A DNA stretch of 64,000 bases from Lacinutrix sp. Bg11-31 (lineage in GTDB: Bacteria; Bacteroidota; Bacteroidia; Flavobacteriales; Flavobacteriaceae), in NCBI RefSeq assembly GCF_002831665.1, contig NZ_CP025118.1, positions 1 to 64,000 of the forward strand, in the 5' to 3' direction. Below are positions 1 through 9,397 of this stretch, one piece after another (the stretch's first letter is position 1; every line of letters starts with the position of its first letter). Under the pieces are notes generated by a model. That model ran no database searches and was not told the DNA's origin. It was given only the letters and a program-made list of their open reading frames with translations. A program made the translations under genes and the position numbers.

Positions 1-65
1 GTTTTAAACCTTTTTTGAAATACTTTAACTATTTAGAATACCACAGACTTAAGTTGATAGGCCTT

Positions 66-164
66 GAGCGAGTGATAGCAGCGGCATCCTTTTTTTTGTT
101 GCACTTATGCAAAAAAAAAGATATAGCGGATAGCACAGTTTTTATTTTTATAAAAACGCACCAT
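66..164 (+). repeat. Flavobacterial-type intergenic repeat, copy 1 (upstream of retron cassette)
   Basis: The segment contains GCGGCATCC followed by a T-run, then an A-run and GATATAGCGGATAGC, and ends in a small stem of GTTTTTAT / ATAAAAAC with a TTTT loop (139-158) and CGCACCAT. The T-run and A-run can pair. The same head and tail occur at 6751-6908 with a different middle, so this is a dispersed repeat and not chance similarity. It contains no gene. Its function is unknown; position at gene ends suggests a transcript-end or REP-like element, which is inference. Confidence 0.6.
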
Positions 165-259
165 TAATAATTACATGAAGTTTTATGGGTATTTAAATTC
201 TAGTTATTATTTAATTACACTTTAGTTTTTGTTTATATTTACTTATAAAATCTTTATAG

Positions 260-3200
260 TTGAAAATAATTAAACAAAAAACATTATACTTTTCAGAAGG
301 TAAATCGGATAAAGTTTATGAAGTGGACCTTTGTGAATCGGGCTCAGATTTATTTATAGTCAATTTTAGATACGGTAGAAGAGGTGCTAGTTTGAGAGAA
401 GGTACTAAAACGGTATTTCCTATAGCTTATGATGAAGCACTTGTAATATTTAATAGTTTGGTTTCTTCTAAAAAGAAGAAAGGTTATAATGAGGAATTAT
501 CTTTGATTACTAACGAAACTCCTGAGGTTAATATTGAATTAAATGTAGGAAGAGAGGATACCATAATAAAATATTTAAAGGATGCTGTTTTAGGTGTATA
601 TGTTAGAGATTGGAAGGTTTCTAGAATTATAATGAGGGCTTCTTTTTTTAATATAGTTAAATCTATACCACATATAAATCACTTTATTGACTCTAAAGAT
701 GCTTTTGAACAATATGCTTCTATTTATTCATTATCTAAATTCAATGATGTTTCTAACATAGATAAGATTTTTGATGTATTTGATTCTAAAGGTTTTATTG
801 ATAAAGTTGGTCGTGTTTGTGCTTCTTATATTTTGAAGCTTGGTGATGAGAGCTCTAAATCTAAAGTTAGAGATCAAGCTTTAGTTAATTTACCTGAAGA
901 ACTTAAAATTCATATTAGAAACACCGATGCTTTTTTTAATGCATTATCAATTTACTTTTTAAAAGATAAGGATATTGATGGATCGGTATTATATTACTGT
1001 TATTTATTTTCTATTAATGATATTTCATTTAAAAAACAATTATATGCTTTTATAGATAAAGCTCCTTTAAAGGTAAACTTTTTTAAATCTATACGATATA
1101 TTTATAGGGCTTCGCATATTTTAAACGATGTTAGTTTTTTTGCGTTAACATCTAAAAGAATAGCCATTAGTAAACCAGGTTACACTTCTAATTATTTGTA
1201 TGTAAATAATGAATGGACTAATGCAGATACAGAGAAGCAAAAAACAAATCCTTCAATAGCGTTTTCTAAAAAAACAAAGAATTATTTTAATAAGACTACT
1301 TATCAGTTTATATACGACATAAGTAAAACTAATAAAACGTTATATGTTGAGTATGCTAAATCTCTTTTAGTGTCACTTGATGATGCATTAGATAATGCTA
1401 AAGAAGATGTTCAGTATCATTATAATTACAATAATGAAACGAGGAAATATAATACAGAGAAACGCGTTTTCCCAAAATATCATGAGTTTTTAGCATTGAT
1501 GTATATTGTTTACGGAAATTCTACTCGATTACAACACCAGAGTAATAAATGGTTTTATTTAGAAAGTGACACAAATAATTTAACAAGAGAAGACGCTCTT
1601 ACTAAGCTATGGGATTCTAAACCAGATGAAGTTGTTTATATATTAGCAAATGCTAAGAGTGAAATAGCTGTTGAATTTGCTTTAAGAATTATTAAAGACA
1701 ATAGTCATTTTTTAGAAAATATAGATGATGAGTTATTAGAACAGTTAGTATCTCATTATCATCCAAGAGTATTAGATATCATTTTAGATATTGTAGAACA
1801 AAGATTTCGATTAATTAAACCAGAAAGTTCTTTATTAATAGGATTAATTAAAGCCAATAATGACAGAGCAAATACTTTAGGATTTAATTGGTTGAAAAAA
1901 TATGAGTCTGATTTTTTCGCTGAAACTAGTTTTATAGAACGACTATTATTAATAGGTAAAGAAAATGTTATAGATTATTTAAAGGAAGTATTTGATAGAT
2001 CTATTAAATACAATCAACCTTTAAATATAGAAAACTTTAATAGTTTATTTAATTCACCTTCAATATTTACATTAGAATATCTTATTGAAGTAAATAACTT
2101 AATAGGAAATACTAACTTTGGAAAATTACTAAGCTCTGTTTCTGAAGAAAAGATAAAAGCGTTAGCAACCTCAAACATTGATATAAATAAATTATTCGCT
2201 GCAAATTTAGCTAAGCAAAATATTTTACCAACTTATCAATTATTTAAAGACACTGTTGATGGTTATATAAATTCGGAAAACCCACAATTGCGTCAAGTTG
2301 GAATCGAGTTATTATCTCATTTCCCAGATGAATTTCTTTTAGAAAATCATTATAGAATAAGTGCTTTTTGTTTTTCAGAATATGATGAAGTTAGAGAGGC
2401 TATTCAACCAACAGTTGAAAAACTAATTCGGTTAGATGAAAGCTTTAAAAATAATCTTTTTAAATCTTTAGTTCGAGCGGTTGAAACCTCTGAAACTTAT
2501 GAAGGATTGCATAAAAACTGTTACACTCTTTTAACATCTAATTACAAACAGTATTTAAGTAGTATATCTCAAGATAGTATATTTGGATTGCTACTATCTA
2601 ATTACGATTATGCCCAGAAATTGGGAGAACCTTTATTTAATGAGCATGTTGATATAGAAATACTATCTATAAACGCCATTGTTCAATTGGCAAATAGTGA
2701 CATTTTTACAATTAGAACTATTGTAAAGGACTATTTTAAAAATCATATACCTAAAATTAATTACGAATTAGAAACTGCATTATTAATTTTTAATTCCGAT
2801 TGGGAAGACATAATTACTTGGGCTTGTACTTATTTTGAAGAACATATTAAATCTGAAAATTGGTCAACAAACATGTTGCTTTATGCATGCGATCACACAA
2901 AAATGGAAGTTCAGTATTTTGGTCGTAAAATGATAACACAACATTTTAGTGATGAAAAAGGTTTGCCTTTATTATTGAAACTCCAAGAACATCCTACAAA
3001 AGCAATGCAATTTTTTGTAACGAATTATTTAGATAATTATGCAAAAGATAATGAAGAAATTATCCTAAAATTAGAAACCTATTTTAAAACATCCTTGTTT
3101 AATATTAATGAAAATAGAGTTGCAAAAACAAGAGTTTATACATTTTTGGAACAAGAGTCTATTAAAAACAAATCTGTTGCAATTATGACAACACGATTAG

Positions 3201-3319
3201 TAGAAGCCGTTTTAGGGACAAATACAATAACAGATACCAGTAATAATATAGACATACTGTTAACTATTGCCGAAGCATATCCAGATATTGAAATTCCATT
3301 ATTAATAAAACAGAATTAA
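260..3319 (+). CDS. Retron effector: WGR domain plus ARM/HEAT-like repeat protein
   Basis: This 1019-residue protein has a WGR-type domain at residues about 1-80, with the signature region FRYGRRG in which the usual Trp is Tyr. WGR domains bind nucleic acid ends or breaks, as in PARP proteins. The rest is long, all-helical and repetitive, consistent with ARM/HEAT-type repeats, with no visible catalytic motif. It starts with TTG at 260; the next in-frame ATG would remove the WGR domain. It is cytoplasmic, with no signal peptide. The stop is 4 bp from the next gene, so the two are co-transcribed, and a retron RNA and RT follow. By context it is one of the two effector/accessory proteins of a type XIII retron. 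Proposed role (inference): a nucleic-acid sensing scaffold held in check by the RT-msDNA complex. Confidence 0.8.
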   Translation: MKIIKQKTLYFSEGKSDKVYEVDLCESGSDLFIVNFRYGRRGASLREGTKTVFPIAYDEALVIFNSLVSSKKKKGYNEELSLITNETPEVNIELNVGREDTIIKYLKDAVLGVYVRDWKVSRIIMRASFFNIVKSIPHINHFIDSKDAFEQYASIYSLSKFNDVSNIDKIFDVFDSKGFIDKVGRVCASYILKLGDESSKSKVRDQALVNLPEELKIHIRNTDAFFNALSIYFLKDKDIDGSVLYYCYLFSINDISFKKQLYAFIDKAPLKVNFFKSIRYIYRASHILNDVSFFALTSKRIAISKPGYTSNYLYVNNEWTNADTEKQKTNPSIAFSKKTKNYFNKTTYQFIYDISKTNKTLYVEYAKSLLVSLDDALDNAKEDVQYHYNYNNETRKYNTEKRVFPKYHEFLALMYIVYGNSTRLQHQSNKWFYLESDTNNLTREDALTKLWDSKPDEVVYILANAKSEIAVEFALRIIKDNSHFLENIDDELLEQLVSHYHPRVLDIILDIVEQRFRLIKPESSLLIGLIKANNDRANTLGFNWLKKYESDFFAETSFIERLLLIGKENVIDYLKEVFDRSIKYNQPLNIENFNSLFNSPSIFTLEYLIEVNNLIGNTNFGKLLSSVSEEKIKALATSNIDINKLFAANLAKQNILPTYQLFKDTVDGYINSENPQLRQVGIELLSHFPDEFLLENHYRISAFCFSEYDEVREAIQPTVEKLIRLDESFKNNLFKSLVRAVETSETYEGLHKNCYTLLTSNYKQYLSSISQDSIFGLLLSNYDYAQKLGEPLFNEHVDIEILSINAIVQLANSDIFTIRTIVKDYFKNHIPKINYELETALLIFNSDWEDIITWACTYFEEHIKSENWSTNMLLYACDHTKMEVQYFGRKMITQHFSDEKGLPLLLKLQEHPTKAMQFFVTNYLDNYAKDNEEIILKLETYFKTSLFNINENRVAKTRVYTFLEQESIKNKSVAIMTTRLVEAVLGTNTITDTSNNIDILLTIAEAYPDIEIPLLIKQN

Positions 3320-3323
3320 TTGT

Positions 3324-4952
3324 ATGCAGTTTAATTATAAATATGGAGGATCGAGTAGTGTAAACAATGGAGTGTCTGCAACAGATGTAAGTTTTGCTCC
3401 AGACACTTTAAGAGAGCCAACATTTTTTGTTGGAACTTTAGATAAAAAAATCCCTTTTAGGGAAGCTATTTCAGCATTACATCATGTTGTAGTTGCCGAT
3501 TTTAATTTTCAGCCAAAAGATAATACTGAATATTTAGCTTGGTTAAAAAGCCAAGAAGAGATTTGGTTAGCCGAGGCGAGTTCAGATTTATCAACATTAC
3601 AAACAGAAATTCATAATGTGCGTTCGCAATTAGAAGGACTTCGTAAAGAACGCGATGTCATTATGAAACCTTACTATAAAGCACAACGTAACTATTTTAA
3701 TTATCTATACAAACGCGATATGGATGCTTGGATGGTATTGGATCCTGTAATTACAGTGCATCCAGACCAGGTGTTTTTTGAATGTTTTAGTAAAGATGAA
3801 TCCGTTTACGGAAAATTATCTTGCGGCTATGATATCTTTAATAATATAAGTGATTTTAAATGCGGTACAACCAACATTGATTATTCGAAGAAATTATATG
3901 AAGAATTTCAGAAAATAAGAACCTATAAGGAAACAGATTTAAAAATTGATCCTAAAGGTTTTGATGTAAAAACAACAGGAGAAGAAAACTACAGAGAAGT
4001 AAAAATAGATTTACCTGATAGTTGGGTTCGTGGATTTCTTCAAGTAAGTACAGCAATGACCTCTAAAAAAGTATCTTTTGAATTAGAAGCTATTGATATT
4101 GCTAATTTTATTTCAGTATTAAAAAGAAACAAAGAACGAAAAGGACCACGTTCTATAAAATATATATTAAAACCTGGCGAACCTATAATTGCTGTTTTCA
4201 AACCTTGGAATATAGAAGTAGTTTGTAAACAATCAATATATAATGGAGATTCGGCTCAAGAAATTAGAGTTTGGGGAAGACGTCGTATTCTACTTTTAGA
4301 ACGTTTATTACCAATAACGGACAGGTTTACAGTACACCTTTTAGGTAATGGAATGCCTTCGTTTTATACAGCACATTTAACTTCCGAAATGTATTTTACT
4401 TTAGGACTTTCTGGATGGACAGCTAATGATTGGACACAATCCAGCCAATTAGATTTATTATCTCCAAGAGGTCAAGTACCTGCAACAACAATGCAAAGTG
4501 TGTATTTAGAATTACGAAAACATTGGTTTGCAAGCGAAGCTGAAATTGCTAAAACTATGAACTTAGATGTATCGGTTGTAAATAAATCTTTAGAAACATT
4601 TACTCAAGCAGGTAAAGTTATTTTCGATTTAAAGAATAAAGTATACCGTATTCGCGAACTTAAAAGAGAAGGAATAGATATAGAATCTTTACGTTTTTCT
4701 AGTGAAACTGATAAAGAAGCTTATAAATTAATGGAGCAAAATGCGGTGTCCGATTTAAAAGTTGAAAATAGAAACGATAAAATTACACTTAAAAGTATTG
4801 TAAGTAATAAATACAAAGTTGTTGCAACAATAGACAACGATTTAAAAATTGTAGATGGTAGTTGCACATGCAGTTACTATTCTGAGAATAAAATGACAAA
4901 AGGACCTTGTGAGCATATATTAGCAACAAGAATCACTTTTGATAAAAAATAA
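3324..4952 (+). CDS. Retron effector: winged-helix and SWIM zinc-finger protein (WHSWIM)
   Basis: This 542-residue protein ends in a SWIM zinc finger, CxC...CxH, visible as CTCSYYSENKMTKGPCEH at residues about 515-532. It is preceded by a winged-helix-like segment at about 395-450 (EAEIAKTMNLDVSVVNKSLE, then a wing ending in YRIREL). Residues about 85-115 form a charged, coiled-coil-like stretch. The central 200 residues are not recognised. SWIM domains chelate zinc and bind DNA or protein. The gene follows the WGR/ARM gene by 4 bp and ends 18 bp before the retron RNA. That spacing leaves almost no room for a separate promoter, so effectors, RNA and RT are probably on one transcript. The pairing with an ARM protein and a retron RT is what I recall for retron type XIII. 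Confidence 0.82.
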   Translation: MQFNYKYGGSSSVNNGVSATDVSFAPDTLREPTFFVGTLDKKIPFREAISALHHVVVADFNFQPKDNTEYLAWLKSQEEIWLAEASSDLSTLQTEIHNVRSQLEGLRKERDVIMKPYYKAQRNYFNYLYKRDMDAWMVLDPVITVHPDQVFFECFSKDESVYGKLSCGYDIFNNISDFKCGTTNIDYSKKLYEEFQKIRTYKETDLKIDPKGFDVKTTGEENYREVKIDLPDSWVRGFLQVSTAMTSKKVSFELEAIDIANFISVLKRNKERKGPRSIKYILKPGEPIIAVFKPWNIEVVCKQSIYNGDSAQEIRVWGRRRILLLERLLPITDRFTVHLLGNGMPSFYTAHLTSEMYFTLGLSGWTANDWTQSSQLDLLSPRGQVPATTMQSVYLELRKHWFASEAEIAKTMNLDVSVVNKSLETFTQAGKVIFDLKNKVYRIRELKREGIDIESLRFSSETDKEAYKLMEQNAVSDLKVENRNDKITLKSIVSNKYKVVATIDNDLKIVDGSCTCSYYSENKMTKGPCEHILATRITFDKK

Positions 4953-4970
4953 TATTATATTTAAACCCAT

Positions 4971-5201
4971 GGTAGTGATAAGATAAAAACCTTGCATTTT
5001 GATTGGTGTATCGCCAATCTTGCTTAAAGACACCGAACGCATCACTGACTCGAACTTAACTTGTGAAATAGGTACTAGTGTACTATTTCCGGTTAGACTT
5101 CTGCGAAGTGAAATAATACACTAGTACCTATTTCACTGGAGTTGTTCAATTCAGTCTTGAGAATAGTACGAAGGGAATACAACATACATCTTATCGCTAC
5201 C
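4971..5201 (+). ncRNA. Retron msr-msd non-coding RNA
   Basis: Inverted repeats a1 (4971-4984, GGTAGTGATAAGAT) and a2 (5188-5201, ATCTTATCGCTACC) pair over 14 bp with one G-U. After a1 there is an msr-type hairpin: 5001-5008 with 5012-5019, TAT loop, one G-U. The msd-type hairpin is long: 5063-5082 pairs perfectly with 5117-5136 (20 bp), then one C-A mismatch, then 5084-5089 with 5110-5115 (6 bp), then a bulge at 5090-5096 and a terminal 5-bp stem 5097-5101/5105-5109 with a TGC loop. a2 ends 12 bases before the RT ATG. This is the standard retron layout of a1-msr-msd-a2-RT. The branching G cannot be assigned by eye. Confidence 0.88.
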
Positions 5202-5213
5202 TTTTTTTATTAT

Positions 5214-6716
5214 ATGAAAAATTCTACAGAAAGAAGACAGGAAATTTATGATAAAATAAAAGCGTCTTCTAAACAAGAATACATACTTTCTGAAATGAAA
5301 CGTTTGGGTTTTTGGAATCAAGAAGAGCTTGATTTTAAAAGTGTAAACGCATTTTTTAAAGAAGAATCTCAACTGTCTAAAGAATTACAAAAGCTTTTAA
5401 AGGAAAAACGAATTATTGAAGATCCTGAAGCTTTTTTAGCAAAAAAGCATCAAGAACGTAAATTAGCTTCTAAACAATCTCAAAAAGAAACTAAAGAAAG
5501 ACGAGAAAAAGAACGTTTAGAAAAAGCTGCACAATGGAAAGCCTCTAAAGAAAAAGAGATTCTTTACATAGGTTCTGGTTATTCTAATAACCTTAATCAA
5601 AACGAATCTGATGTTGCACGTTTAAAAACACAAAACTTACCAGTTTTAAATACTGCTCAAGATTTAGCATTAGCTATTGGTATTACGGTTGGTGAACTTC
5701 GGTTTTTGTCTTTTACTAGAAAGAACTCAAAGATTAGTCATTACAAACGATTTCAAATGCCTAAAAAATCTGGTGGTTATCGTTTAATTTCGGCACCAAT
5801 GCCAAAGCTTAAAAATGCGCAGCATTGGATTTTAGAACATATTTTAAATAATGTAAAAGTACACGACAATGCACACGGTTGTGTTATTGGTAAATCTATA
5901 AAAACCAATGCTATTCCGCATATTGGAAAATCGGTTGTTGTGAATCAAGATTTTAAAAATTTTTTTCCATCGGTAACTTATAACAGAATAAAAGGTGTGT
6001 TTATGGCTTTAGGTTACTCTAATCAAGTAGCTACTATTTTAGCATTAATATGTTCCGAACCTAAAATACTTGACGTTTCTTTATTAGGCGAAGATTATTA
6101 TGCGCAACGTGGAGAGCGTTTTTTACCACAAGGTTCGCCTTGCAGTCCTGCAATTACAAATATTTTATGCCAAAAATTAGATTACAGATTATCTGGTTTA
6201 GCAAAGAAATATAATTTCGATTATACAAGATATGTAGACGATATTACGTTTTCCGGAGCTAAGGAATGCTTACCTAAAATTACAGCATTGCTTAAATATT
6301 CTGGTAAAATTGTTAGAGATGAAAATTTCAAGTTGCATCCAGAAAAATTACGAGTAATGAAACGCAATGCCAAGCAAGAAGTTACTGGTGTTGTTGTAAA
6401 TGAGAAAGCTAATATTAGTAAAACGTCTTTAAAACGATTTAGAGCTTTATTACATCAAATAGAAAAAGAAGGAATAGAAGGTAAGTATTGGAACAAAGGC
6501 GGAAATGTCTTGGCTCAAATAGATGGTTATGCTAATTTTATTTTTCAGATTGACGAAGTAAAAGGAGCTATTTATAAAGAACGCGTAAATGCTATTCTTG
6601 TAAAATATAACTATAAGGAAGCGCATAAAAAACAATATGCACCAAATGCTAAAAAAGGAGGTTCTGGTTTATTAAGTGGTTTTATTAAAAAGGTATCTTC
6701 ATTTTTTAAGAAGTAA
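5214..6716 (+). CDS. Retron reverse transcriptase
   Basis: This is a 500-residue RT that reverse-transcribes the adjacent msd RNA into msDNA primed from a branching guanosine. Retron hallmarks are all present: NAxxH at 232-236 (NAIPH), the catalytic YVDD at 340-343, and VTG at 390-392. A QGSPCSP motif precedes the active site. Residues 1 to about 150 are an extra N-terminal part with a highly charged Lys/Glu helix at roughly 55-120. I chose the ATG at 5214 because an upstream in-frame TTG at 5142 lies inside the msd RNA. A repeat-like intergenic element follows the stop. The family assignment is firm; the retron type rests on the neighbours. Confidence 0.93.
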   Translation: MKNSTERRQEIYDKIKASSKQEYILSEMKRLGFWNQEELDFKSVNAFFKEESQLSKELQKLLKEKRIIEDPEAFLAKKHQERKLASKQSQKETKERREKERLEKAAQWKASKEKEILYIGSGYSNNLNQNESDVARLKTQNLPVLNTAQDLALAIGITVGELRFLSFTRKNSKISHYKRFQMPKKSGGYRLISAPMPKLKNAQHWILEHILNNVKVHDNAHGCVIGKSIKTNAIPHIGKSVVVNQDFKNFFPSVTYNRIKGVFMALGYSNQVATILALICSEPKILDVSLLGEDYYAQRGERFLPQGSPCSPAITNILCQKLDYRLSGLAKKYNFDYTRYVDDITFSGAKECLPKITALLKYSGKIVRDENFKLHPEKLRVMKRNAKQEVTGVVVNEKANISKTSLKRFRALLHQIEKEGIEGKYWNKGGNVLAQIDGYANFIFQIDEVKGAIYKERVNAILVKYNYKEAHKKQYAPNAKKGGSGLLSGFIKKVSSFFKK

Positions 6717-6750
6717 AGATTTTAGTTTTAATATTGGCCATAGTAAGTAG

Positions 6751-6908
6751 GAGCGCGAACGATAAAAACGGCATCCTTTTTTTATTATTCCCCAAAAAAT
6801 AAATATATAATAAAGCGCTTGCTTGAAAGCATTGACGCTTAAAGAAGTCCAGACTAAAAAAAGATATAGTGGATAGCGTGGTTTTTATTTTTCTTAAAAA
6901 CGCGCCAT
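6751..6908 (+). repeat. Flavobacterial-type intergenic repeat, copy 2 (downstream of retron cassette)
   Basis: This copy shares with 66-164 the head (GAGCG, CGGCATCC plus T-run) and the tail (AAAAAAAGATATAG, GGATAGC, GTTTTTATTTTT, CGCGCCAT). The middle differs and contains its own stem, AAGCG...CGCTT with inner TGCTT/AAGCA, at about 6813-6840. The rest of 6717-6958 shows no gene. It lies between the RT and the helicase and could act as a transcript end, which is inference. Confidence 0.6.
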
Positions 6909-6958
6909 AAAAACTATTCATTTTATTTATCTTGAGATTCTGTATTGAAATACTAAAA

Positions 6959-9397
6959 ATGACTACAAATAAGGAATTAGATTTAGCTTGGGATTTTATT
7001 AATAACACAAATAGAAATGTGTTTTTAACAGGAAAAGCGGGAACTGGAAAAACTACTTTTTTACATAAGCTAAAGATGAACTCTTTAAAGCGAATGGTAG
7101 TGGTAGCACCAACTGGTGTTGCGGCTATTAATGCTAAAGGTGTGACTATACATTCGTTTTTCCAGATGCCTTTTGGGCCTATTTTACCTAACGAAGATTT
7201 AAAAGGTTCGGGAGGTTTTAATAGAAAATTTGGGAAGACGAAGATCAATATTATTAAATCTATGGATTTATTGGTTATTGATGAAATTAGTATGGTTCGA
7301 GCAGATTTGCTTGACGGTATCGACAAAACGCTAAGAAGATTTAGAGATAGAACTAAAGTTTTTGGTGGTGTGCAGTTATTAATGATTGGTGATTTACAAC
7401 AATTATCGCCTGTTGTTAAGGATAATGAATGGCAATTATTAAAGCCTTTTTATGACAATGCTTTCTTTTTTAGCAGTATTGCTTATAAAGAGTCGTTGGC
7501 TATTACTGTTGAGTTAAAACATATTTACAGACAGGATAATCCTAAGTTTATAGATATTTTAAATGAAATAAGAACGAATACTTTATCGCAGGAATCTGCC
7601 GATGAATTAAATAAAAGTTACGATCCTAATTTTCAAGCTACAGAAGAGGAAGGTTACATTTCGTTAACGACACACAATTTTAAGGCAGAACAAACTAATA
7701 AGTCCGAATTAGAGAAACTGAAAGGAAAATCTGTTAATTATAAAGCTTCGGTAGAAGGTAAGTTTCCAGAATTTTCATATCCAACAAAAGAGGTTTTAAA
7801 CCTAAAAGTTGGTTCTCAAGTTATGTTTATTAAAAACGATAGCTCTGTAGAGAAACGTTATTTTAATGGAAAAATAGGTAAAGTTATTTTACTAGATAAG
7901 GACGAAGTTGTTGTAAAATGTCCGGACGACGAGTTTAATATTATTACAAAACCAGAGGTTTGGGATAATATAAATTATGATGTAGATAAGGAGACTAAAG
8001 CAATTACAGAAAACAAAATCGGCTCTTATACGCAAATGCCTTTACGTTTGGCTTGGTCTATTACAATTCATAAAAGTCAAGGTTTAACTTTTGAGAAAGC
8101 CATTATAGATGCCGAAGGTGCTTTTGCTCATGGGCAAACGTATGTTGCGTTAAGTCGTTGTAAAAGTTTGGAAGGTTTGGTGCTAAAAAGTAAAATTAGT
8201 TCTAATCAGATAATTAGCGATATTAATGTTATTTCGTTTAATAAAAGAGCCGAAGAAAATCAACCAGACGATGCTGTTTTGGCAAAATCGAAGTCCGATT
8301 TTCAATTAGATTTAATATCAGAGATTTTCAATTTTTATAAATTTTTATATCCTGTTAATCGCGTTTTAGATATCTATTATAAAAACAGAGGTAGCATAGA
8401 AGGTAATGTTGAAGCACCTTTAATTACAATTAAAGATTGTGCAGCTAGTTTACTTAAAGTTGCCAATGGTTTTAAAGCACAATTGAATGAGCTTTCTGAA
8501 ATTACACTTACACCAGAATCAAGTAAAGAAATACAAGCTCGTTTTATAAAAGCTTTAAATTATTATAAAAAAGAGGTAGAGGCAAAAATTCTTGAACCTT
8601 ATAAAACATTTAGTTTTACAACAGATAATAAGACTGTAGAAAAAGATATTGCAAAAGCTTTAGATTTATTTGAAGAGTTGCTAGCAGCAAAACAACTTTA
8701 TTTTAAAGGCTTGGCTGATGGTTTTAAAGTGAAACAATTTTTAGAGTTAAGAGCAAAGTCTGTTTTCTTGGCAAAAGAAGCACCAAAGAAACCTAGAAAA
8801 ACTATTATCGATGGTACTACAAATGTTGAGTTATTCGAGTTACTTCGTGAGTTAAGAAATACAATTGCGAAGGATCATGATTTGGTTCATTTTCAAATTT
8901 TCACACAAAAATCTTTATATGAAATGTGTGAGACCTTACCAACTAATTCTGCCGAATTACTTAAAGTAAACGGTTTTGGTAAAACCAGAGTAGAGAAGTA
9001 CGGAAGTGATATTTTAAAAGTAATACGAGAGTATTGCGATGAAAATGATATTGAAACAGCTAAGAAATCTGAAATTTTTGAAGAAGCAAAACCCAAACGA
9101 AAAGTAGGAGAAACTAAAAGAACGTCTCTAGATTTATTTAAATCGGGAAAAGCAATAGAACAAATAGCTATGGAACGCGATTTAAATGTCGCGACTATTA
9201 GCGGACATTTATCAAGTTTTATAGACACTGGAGAGATTAAGATATTAGACTTAATTTCTGAAAGACATTATAAAGAACTAAAAGCTATTATCCCAAAACA
9301 TAAGTTCGAAAACCTCTCAGACTTAAAACACCAAATAAATAATAAGTACACTTTTGGAGAAATAAGATTAGTGCTAGAGGATTTAGCAAGGAAATAA
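6959..9397 (+). CDS. PIF1-like SF1 DNA helicase with HRDC and HTH tail
   Basis: An ATP-dependent DNA helicase of the PIF1/RecD-like group, 812 residues from the ATG at 6959. The Walker A motif GKAGTGKT is near residue 24 and the Walker B motif DEISMV is near 105. The helicase core ends with the TIHKSQGLTF and YVALSRC motifs at about 360-400. A middle linker follows. An HRDC domain (LFELLRELRNTIAKDHD ... VNGFGKTRVEKYG) lies at about 625-695. The last 100 residues include a helix-turn-helix (IEQIAMERDLNVATISGHLS), as in the C-terminal HTH of Bacteroidota RecQ-like proteins. It probably acts in DNA repair or replication restart. A repeat element separates it from the retron, and I treat it as a neighbour and not part of that system. 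Confidence 0.9.
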   Translation: MTTNKELDLAWDFINNTNRNVFLTGKAGTGKTTFLHKLKMNSLKRMVVVAPTGVAAINAKGVTIHSFFQMPFGPILPNEDLKGSGGFNRKFGKTKINIIKSMDLLVIDEISMVRADLLDGIDKTLRRFRDRTKVFGGVQLLMIGDLQQLSPVVKDNEWQLLKPFYDNAFFFSSIAYKESLAITVELKHIYRQDNPKFIDILNEIRTNTLSQESADELNKSYDPNFQATEEEGYISLTTHNFKAEQTNKSELEKLKGKSVNYKASVEGKFPEFSYPTKEVLNLKVGSQVMFIKNDSSVEKRYFNGKIGKVILLDKDEVVVKCPDDEFNIITKPEVWDNINYDVDKETKAITENKIGSYTQMPLRLAWSITIHKSQGLTFEKAIIDAEGAFAHGQTYVALSRCKSLEGLVLKSKISSNQIISDINVISFNKRAEENQPDDAVLAKSKSDFQLDLISEIFNFYKFLYPVNRVLDIYYKNRGSIEGNVEAPLITIKDCAASLLKVANGFKAQLNELSEITLTPESSKEIQARFIKALNYYKKEVEAKILEPYKTFSFTTDNKTVEKDIAKALDLFEELLAAKQLYFKGLADGFKVKQFLELRAKSVFLAKEAPKKPRKTIIDGTTNVELFELLRELRNTIAKDHDLVHFQIFTQKSLYEMCETLPTNSAELLKVNGFGKTRVEKYGSDILKVIREYCDENDIETAKKSEIFEEAKPKRKVGETKRTSLDLFKSGKAIEQIAMERDLNVATISGHLSSFIDTGEIKILDLISERHYKELKAIIPKHKFENLSDLKHQINNKYTFGEIRLVLEDLARK

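Noticed and set aside
5142-5213. Longer N-terminus for the RT, starting at TTG 5142
   Set aside because: It would translate through the msd and a2 parts of the retron RNA; the ATG at 5214 lies just after a2, as in other retrons.
6706-7326. Minus-strand frame across the helicase start
   Set aside because: It overlaps the repeat element and the helicase P-loop region and has no recognisable domain.
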